Shown: positions 21,407-25,432 of the stretch, one piece after another
How positions within the stretch are numbered: position 1 is the stretch's first letter
Layout: every line of letters starts with the position of its first letter
Assembly: GCA_021838765.1 (NCBI GenBank)
Contig: JAKCCY010000031.1
Location: forward strand, 1-25,432
Direction: 5' to 3'
DNA from: Nitrospirota bacterium
GTDB taxonomy: Bacteria > Nitrospirota_A > Leptospirillia > Leptospirillales > Leptospirillaceae
Length of the DNA stretch: 25,432 nucleotides
Position numbers and translations under genes: made by a program
The notes under the pieces: model-generated
What the model saw: the letters and a program-made list of their open reading frames with translations, nothing else
Database searches by the model: none
Told to the model about the DNA's origin: nothing

Positions 21407-23614
21407 TTAACACTGGCTCCAGCCGCAACTCCCGCCTTTTTCACCACCCATACACTTGAGACAACCTTCCATGAAGGCGACTTTACCTCCACAGGTGGGA
21501 CAGGCCACTTCAATCGCAAGCCCCTTTTCGGCGATTTCGCCATCTTGGGAAGAAAGGATTGTGCCGATGGCTTTCGCAATGGCATAAGGGTCCGATCCCA
21601 AGGTTCCCGCCTCTTCATGGGACTTGATGAACTGGCCGATCACCTCTTCAATGGGAGCACCGTACTGAAGCGCCATCGATCCAAGACGACCAAACAGGAT
21701 CGCGCTTTCTCTCTCCCGGTGGTCTGCTGCCGGTGTCACAAAAATCTCGGCAGGCCGGCCATCCGCATCAAAATAAAGATGGACGTAGGACTTTCCGGAC
21801 TTTCCCTTGATCTTGGCACGCACACCCCGGCTTGTATCCAGGGGAACCCTTCGATTACCCCATTTCAGATCCTTTGAGGTAAGGGGATCGGAGACTTTCT
21901 CTGATCCGGTCCCAAGGTTCAGAACCTGGTTTGAACGGCTTCCGTCACGATAGACGGTAATTCCCTTGCAACCGAGGTCATAGGCAAGAAGGTAGGATTT
22001 CTCCACATCTTCAATTGTGGCTTCCTGGGACATATTGATCGTCTTTGAAACTGCCGCATCGATATACTTCTGAAAAGCTCCCTGCATTCGGACATGCCAC
22101 GGCGCCGAAATATCATGGGCCGTTGCAAAAACCATCTGCCACTTTTCGGGAACCTGTGGAATCCCCCTGCAGGATCCATGATTTTTAACGATCAGGGATG
22201 GAAGTTCTTCTGACCAGAAACCCTCCCTTTGGGCCACTTCGGTAAAATAATCAAGCGTGTAGGGAAGGTGAGTTCCATCCATGACATTTTTATACCAGAT
22301 AATGGAAAATTCGGGCTCACAGCCAGAGGAAGTATCCGCAATCATGCTGATGGTCCCCGTCGGGGCAATTGTCAGCAGATGGCTGTTCCGTTTTTTGGTT
22401 CCAATCCCTTCGAAGTAAGGGAACGGCCCCTGGGTCGCGGCCAGCTCCTGGGAGGTCCGCTCTGCCACTTCCTGAATATGACTCATGATCGATTCGGCCA
22501 TCTCGAGACCTTCTTCGGAATCATAGGGAATCTCAAGATACATCAGGAGCCGGGCAAACCCCATGATACCCAACCCGATTCGCCGTGTTCCCTTGTTGAC
22601 CTCTTCAAGCTCCGGAATTGGAAAACGGTTGGCATCCACAACATTATCCAGAAAACGGACAGCGAGGTAGACGGAATGGGTCAGCTTCTCCCAATCGACT
22701 GAATACTGCCCCTTGGTATTCCGCACAAGGTGCTTTTCAAGATTGATGGAGCCAAGGTTACAGGACTCATAAGGTCCAAGAACCTGCTCTCCACAAGGAT
22801 TCGTTGCTTCATATGTCCATTTTGACGGAGTTGGATTGGCCCGATTGGCAGTATCAATAAAGAAAAGTCCCGGTTCTCCGTTTGCCCATGCATTATGGGC
22901 AATACGGTCAAAGACCATCCGGGCAGACAAGCTGCCAGCAACTTCGCCATTATTGGGGGAAATCAGATCGTAATCCGTATTTTCCTTGACCGCTTTCATA
23001 AAGACATCGGTGATTGCAACGGAAATATTGAAATTGGTCACTTGGGTCAAATCCATCTTGCAGTCAATGAATTCCAGAATATCCGGATGATCCACCCTGA
23101 GAATCCCCATGTTCGCACCGCGACGCGTTCCACCCTGCTTGATCGCATCGGTTGATGCGTTGATGACCTTCATGAAAGAGACTGGACCCGATGCCTGTCC
23201 TCCTGTTGACCGAACCACTGCTCCTTTGGGACGAAGACGGGAAAAGGAAAATCCGGTACCGCCACCGGTCTGGTGGATCAGTGCAGTGGCCTTTACCGTG
23301 TCGAAAATTTCGGGCATGGAGTCCCCGATCGGCAACACAAAACAGGCGGAAAGCTGACCCAAAGGTCTACCGGCATTCATGATCGTTGGCGAATTGGGGA
23401 GAAAATCGAGACCTGCCATAAAACGATAGTACTCTTCTGCCAGAAACTCCCTCTCGGATGGCTGGGGGTTGACCGAGGCAATCGCGTTGGCAATTCGCCT
23501 GAACATCTCTTCGGAATTCTCCCGGACAACACCCATCTCATCTTTGGCAAAATATCGCTTTTCCAGAACTTTCAAGGCATTTTCCGACAACATGATTTCA
23601 ACATTTCCAGACAT
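21407..23614 (-). CDS. nrdJ: Class II (adenosylcobalamin-dependent) ribonucleotide reductase
   Basis: Reduces ribonucleotides to deoxyribonucleotides with B12 as radical source, independent of oxygen. The 735-residue product has FLPNSPTIMNAG, GQLSACFVLP (Cys91, one of the redox pair), TGGGTGFSFSRLRP, GGTRRGANMG, the active-site NPCGE (Cys274, Glu276) and CNLGSINL. Later come TIAPTGTISMIADTSSGCEP and CKGITVYRDGSR. The C-terminal tail CPTCGGKVAFMEGCLKCMGG...CGWSQC holds a zinc-ribbon and the thioredoxin-facing cysteines. ATG 23614 follows GGGGG by 4 nt; TTG 23638 or ATG 23593 are possible. Tandem NrdR-like boxes cover its promoter. No B12 riboswitch is apparent upstream. Confidence 0.96.
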   Translation of the reverse strand: MSGNVEIMLSENALKVLEKRYFAKDEMGVVRENSEEMFRRIANAIASVNPQPSEREFLAEEYYRFMAGLDFLPNSPTIMNAGRPLGQLSACFVLPIGDSMPEIFDTVKATALIHQTGGGTGFSFSRLRPKGAVVRSTGGQASGPVSFMKVINASTDAIKQGGTRRGANMGILRVDHPDILEFIDCKMDLTQVTNFNISVAITDVFMKAVKENTDYDLISPNNGEVAGSLSARMVFDRIAHNAWANGEPGLFFIDTANRANPTPSKWTYEATNPCGEQVLGPYESCNLGSINLEKHLVRNTKGQYSVDWEKLTHSVYLAVRFLDNVVDANRFPIPELEEVNKGTRRIGLGIMGFARLLMYLEIPYDSEEGLEMAESIMSHIQEVAERTSQELAATQGPFPYFEGIGTKKRNSHLLTIAPTGTISMIADTSSGCEPEFSIIWYKNVMDGTHLPYTLDYFTEVAQREGFWSEELPSLIVKNHGSCRGIPQVPEKWQMVFATAHDISAPWHVRMQGAFQKYIDAAVSKTINMSQEATIEDVEKSYLLAYDLGCKGITVYRDGSRSNQVLNLGTGSEKVSDPLTSKDLKWGNRRVPLDTSRGVRAKIKGKSGKSYVHLYFDADGRPAEIFVTPAADHRERESAILFGRLGSMALQYGAPIEEVIGQFIKSHEEAGTLGSDPYAIAKAIGTILSSQDGEIAEKGLAIEVACPTCGGKVAFMEGCLKCMGGEKGGSCGWSQC

Positions 23615-23687
23615 ACGACCCCCATTCAAAACAGACAAATTGGTCTAACTCATTGAATTTCCAATTATTCCAAAAGATACCAGTAGC

Positions 23688-23703
23688 ATACCGCTTATAG
23701 TAT
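23688..23703 (-). promoter_or_regulatory. NrdR-like box 1 (promoter-proximal)
   Basis: ATAC-N8-GTAT, 16 bp, extended by C/G to CATAC...GTATG. On the minus strand it contains TACTAT/TATAAG, the likely nrdJ -10. NrdR boxes are 16-bp palindromes that occur in pairs about 31 bp apart upstream of RNR genes (established). The match to the enterobacterial consensus is partial. Confidence 0.6.
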
Positions 23704-23718
23704 GGCAAATAACAATGG

Positions 23719-23734
23719 ATACAATATGTGGTAT
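23719..23734 (-). promoter_or_regulatory. NrdR-like box 2 (promoter-distal)
   Basis: A second ATAC-N8-GTAT of identical length, starting exactly 31 bp from the first with 15 bp between them. On the minus strand its end supplies TTGTAT, a -35 candidate 16 bp from TACTAT. Binding of NrdR to the pair would occlude the promoter. Confidence 0.6.
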
Positions 23735-23860
23735 GATTCCGGGATTCTAAGACAATCCTTTCAAGAAATCAAACCCCTGAAAATCCTTTTTCATAATGAA
23801 AATTTTTGTAATGATTTTTGCCTGTTAAAGCCATTGGATTCTTCCGGCCTAGTTCTTTGA

Positions 23861-23889
23861 TTGACATTTCAGAAGAGTTTTTCAATGAT
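23861..23889 (+). promoter_or_regulatory. Candidate uppP promoter
   Basis: A perfect -35 TTGACA (23861-23866), 17-bp spacer, AATGAT (23884-23889, 4/6). The leader to the ATT start would be about 74 nt. Confidence 0.5.
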
Positions 23890-23969
23890 CAATGGAACTC
23901 ATCTGTGCTCAAAAATATTCAAAAAACGCATGATTCAAGAAACAGGAACTCACGAAAAAGGGGAAAACC

Positions 23970-24818
23970 ATTCATACCCAGCAAGCGATCCTATTCGCAC
24001 TTCTTCAAGGGGCAACAGAACTTGCACCCGTCAGCTCACTGGGACACGGGATCCTTTTGCCGGCAGTTCTCGGCTGGAAATCTCTCCAGATGCACAAGGA
24101 TTTCCTTCCTTTCATGGTCGCACTTCACCTTGGAACAGCACTGGCCCTTCTCCTTTACTTCTATCGGGACTGGACGGCTCTGTGCCTTGGATTTCTCCGG
24201 TGGATGACAACCAGCAAGGCCCAGCTATTGAAAAGTGATGTGGATCATGCCCGAATTCTCCTTCTCGTGATGGGGGCCAGTATTCCGGGAGGATTGCTGG
24301 GATTCCTTCTTGAAAAAAAAATCCGGGTTCTTTTCCAGTCCCCGAAGACGGCGGCGATTTTTCTGGTGGCGAACGGATTGGTTCTTTTCGGGGGTGAGAT
24401 TCTCAAGTCCAGGAAAAAAGGGATACCGCTTCAGGACCTTCCGATGGGAAGAGCCGTTTTGGTGGGTCTTTTTCAGGCTGTGGCCCTGATACCGGGATTC
24501 TCCCGGTCCGGGATTACGATGGTTGGTGGAATCGTCAACGGACTGGGCCATGAAGAAGCGGCACGATTTTCATTTCTTCTCGCAACACCCATCATTCTGG
24601 GAGCCGGAGTTCTGGAGATCCCCAAAATGCTCAGGGACCATTCGCCCCAGATCCTGCACCTTTCCCTCGTTGGAGCCATTGTCTCCTTTTTTACAGCGTG
24701 GCTTACAACATTTATCCTGATGAAGTATTTCCGTTCCTTTGAAACATCAAAGGCCCTTGTTCCTTTTGGAGTCTATTGTCTTCTTGTTGGTAGTGCCGCC
24801 TATTGGTACATGTCGTAA
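23970..24818 (+). CDS. uppP: Undecaprenyl-diphosphatase with apparent ATT start
   Basis: An inner-membrane phosphatase that recycles undecaprenyl diphosphate for cell-wall synthesis; its loss causes bacitracin sensitivity. The frame contains the family's essential LLQGATELAPVSSLGHG motif (residues 11-26) and the second motif PGFSRSG (about 175-181), with seven or eight hydrophobic segments and a normal length of 282. No ATG, GTG or TTG exists between the in-frame TGA just upstream and this motif. The first such codon (TTG 24057) would delete it. ATT at 23970 lies 6 nt after AAGGGG and gives MHTQQAILFALLQG, just like the family N-terminus. A frameshift from the ATG near 23929, or a sequencing error, is the alternative. 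Confidence 0.85.
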   Translation: MHTQQAILFALLQGATELAPVSSLGHGILLPAVLGWKSLQMHKDFLPFMVALHLGTALALLLYFYRDWTALCLGFLRWMTTSKAQLLKSDVDHARILLLVMGASIPGGLLGFLLEKKIRVLFQSPKTAAIFLVANGLVLFGGEILKSRKKGIPLQDLPMGRAVLVGLFQAVALIPGFSRSGITMVGGIVNGLGHEEAARFSFLLATPIILGAGVLEIPKMLRDHSPQILHLSLVGAIVSFFTAWLTTFILMKYFRSFETSKALVPFGVYCLLVGSAAYWYMS

Positions 24819-24837
24819 AGACTCCGGAAAGGGTCTT
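24818..24837 (+). terminator. Weak hairpin after uppP
   Basis: AAGACTC (24818-24824) pairs with GGGTCTT (24831-24837), including one G-T pair, around a 6-nt loop, directly at the uppP stop. No T-tract follows, so terminator function is doubtful. Confidence 0.3.
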
Positions 24838-24882
24838 CTGAAGCAGATTCAGCAATCAAGAAGACAGATAGCCCAAGAATCG

Positions 24883-24900
24883 GCCAGTTCTTGAACTGGC
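24883..24900. terminator. Palindromic hairpin between uppP and a small minus-strand gene
   Basis: GCCAGTTC-TT-GAACTGGC, 8-bp arms. It lies 17 bp beyond the stop of the small minus-strand gene and 64 bp after uppP. It could terminate either or be a protein site; no good T-tract is adjacent. Confidence 0.4.
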
Positions 24901-24917
24901 AGAAAATCTCTTCGACA

Positions 24918-25049
24918 TTATTTTTTTTTCTTCCGTTTCCGGAACAGCAGGTAAACAAGCGCACCGCTCCAGGCCAGAATCAGAAATATCCACATAGCCG
25001 TTGCCGTATGATCCAGAATGGATTGTGCCAGCAGATGACGTTGATCCAA
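24918..25049 (-). CDS. Small single-TM protein with polybasic C-terminus
   Basis: A 43-residue open frame starting TTG 25049, four nt after a run of seven G (25060-25054). It encodes a polar N-terminus MDQRHLLAQSILDHTATA, one hydrophobic helix MWIFLILAWSGALVYLLF and a positive tail RKRKKKK. The distribution (one TM, positive-inside tail) strongly suggests a real N-out/C-in membrane peptide. In size and layout it resembles CcmD or CcoQ/FixQ-type accessory subunits, but no partner genes are visible, so I do not name it. ATG 24995 would give a 25-residue version. It is convergent with uppP and divergent from the partial gene at the right edge. Confidence 0.55.
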   Translation of the reverse strand: MDQRHLLAQSILDHTATAMWIFLILAWSGALVYLLFRKRKKKK

Positions 25050-25107
25050 AACACCCCCCCATCAAACCACTTCTTTAGGCTTTTCCAACGATAAGACTGG
25101 AAAACAA

Positions 25108-25136
25108 TTGAGCAGAGCTCCAATAGAAACTATACT
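25108..25136 (+). promoter_or_regulatory. Promoter of the right-edge membrane protein gene
   Basis: TTGAGC (25108-25113), exactly 17 bp, TATACT (25131-25136, 5/6). The predicted start near 25143 gives a leader of about 42 nt. Confidence 0.65.
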
Positions 25137-25184
25137 GGAAGGGCGCTCCCTAATCAAAAGATCACTTTTAACTCCGAGGTGCCG

Positions 25185-25432
25185 GTGAATCCTTATATTG
25201 TGATGATGTCGATACTGATCTACCTTGCCCTTGCCGGTTACCTGACGGCATGGTATATCCGGTCCGGACGAAACGGATCAGCCATTGGCCGGCAGATCGG
25301 ATCACTTTTTTCCACAGAGAACACATCCGATTTCATTCGAATCCGGAGAGGGCATATCGCCTCGGCTCTTTTTGGGTTTACATGCGATGTCAGCGGGACA
25401 ATCATCATGGAGGTCGAAAGGATCAAGGGTCG
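25185..25432 (+). CDS. Unknown membrane protein, 5' part only
   Basis: Open to the window edge (82 residues seen). GTG 25185 has GAGG at 25176-25179; GTG 25179 in the same frame is less likely because it overlaps that site. It begins MNPYIVMMSILIYLALAGYL, one TM helix, then AWYIRSGRNGSAIGRQIGSL and IRRGHIASALFGFTCDVSGT followed by IIMEVERIKG. The His-x6-Phe and Asp-x-x-Gly-Thr...Met-Glu pattern in the second segment suggests a further membrane helix with conserved polar residues. I do not recognise the family. It has its own promoter. Confidence 0.7.
   Translation, partial: MNPYIVMMSILIYLALAGYLTAWYIRSGRNGSAIGRQIGSLFSTENTSDFIRIRRGHIASALFGFTCDVSGTIIMEVERIKG

Larger units (their letters stand above)
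23615..23969. other. Divergent intergenic region nrdJ / uppP
   Basis: Contains the tandem NrdR-like boxes near nrdJ and a TTGACA promoter near uppP, described separately. The remainder is AT-rich; open frames here lack ribosome sites and protein-like character. Confidence 0.6.

Noticed and set aside
23615..23760. Cobalamin riboswitch upstream of the B12-dependent nrdJ
   Set aside because: The leader is short and shows no B12-box-like sequence; the symmetric boxes fit NrdR sites better.
24057..24818. TTG 24057 as the uppP start
   Set aside because: It would remove the first catalytic motif and the first membrane helix of the enzyme.

Overview
The window looks like a chromosomal segment of a diderm (Gram-negative) bacterium. 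It carries an outer-membrane LPS assembly lipoprotein (LptE), an LpoB-type lipoprotein cluster, class II (B12-dependent) ribonucleotide reductase, a rubredoxin-less rubrerythrin, and the block leuS-lptE-holA-rpsT-murJ. Roughly 50% GC, many TTG/GTG starts, strong Shine-Dalgarno sites and the gene content would fit a Nitrospirota/Leptospirillum-like organism. That assignment is inference; no database search was possible.

Layout. (1) 1-1900 is accessory DNA: a HigB/HigA toxin-antitoxin pair whose near-perfect promoter predicts a leaderless mRNA, then a decayed minus-strand gene read as a DUF927-type element ATPase/primase remnant, lying at the 3' end of tRNA-Arg(ACG). This looks like the scar of an integrated element. 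(2) 1905-9060 is housekeeping: tRNA-Arg, leuS, lptE and holA with tight or overlapping junctions, then rpsT, murJ and an HNH nuclease. Two convergent pairs (holA/rpsT, murJ/HNH) overlap at their 3' ends. (3) 9162-12055 reads rightward: a DciA-like protein, a ThiS/TtuB-like sulfur carrier, a TtuA-family tRNA thiolase and a Cas4/AddB-like PD-(D/E)XK nuclease with four Cys. The last three are tightly coupled. (4) 12056-15767 is signalling: a 445-bp leader with a potential structured RNA and a perfect TGTGA-N6-TCACA palindrome, a PAS-GGDEF diguanylate cyclase with a FliM-like N-terminal peptide, and a convergent chemoreceptor, separated by a hairpin terminator. (5) 15768-20512 is on the minus strand: a PEGA-like secreted protein, tRNA-His(GTG), and the lipoprotein operon LpoB / COG3014 / LPP20. 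(6) 20692-23734 holds rubrerythrin and a convergent class II RNR (nrdJ) sharing a bidirectional terminator; tandem NrdR-like boxes exactly 31 bp apart cover the nrdJ promoter. (7) 23861-25432 holds uppP, whose only reasonable full-length start is ATT, a 43-residue single-TM minus-strand protein, and the 5' end of an unknown membrane protein.

How the parts work together. MurJ (lipid II flippase), UppP (undecaprenyl-PP recycling), LpoB (PBP1B activation) and LptE (LPS insertion) all serve envelope biogenesis. HolA and the DciA-like protein serve replication, and NrdJ supplies dNTPs. The cyclase and chemoreceptor probably link c-di-GMP to motility. No clear-cut new defence system is visible. The most unusual items are the AUU-start uppP, the FliM-peptide cyclase, the ttuB-ttuA-nuclease operon whose carrier ends three residues past its GG, the leaderless higBA, and the hairpin-repeat element remnant at tRNA-Arg.
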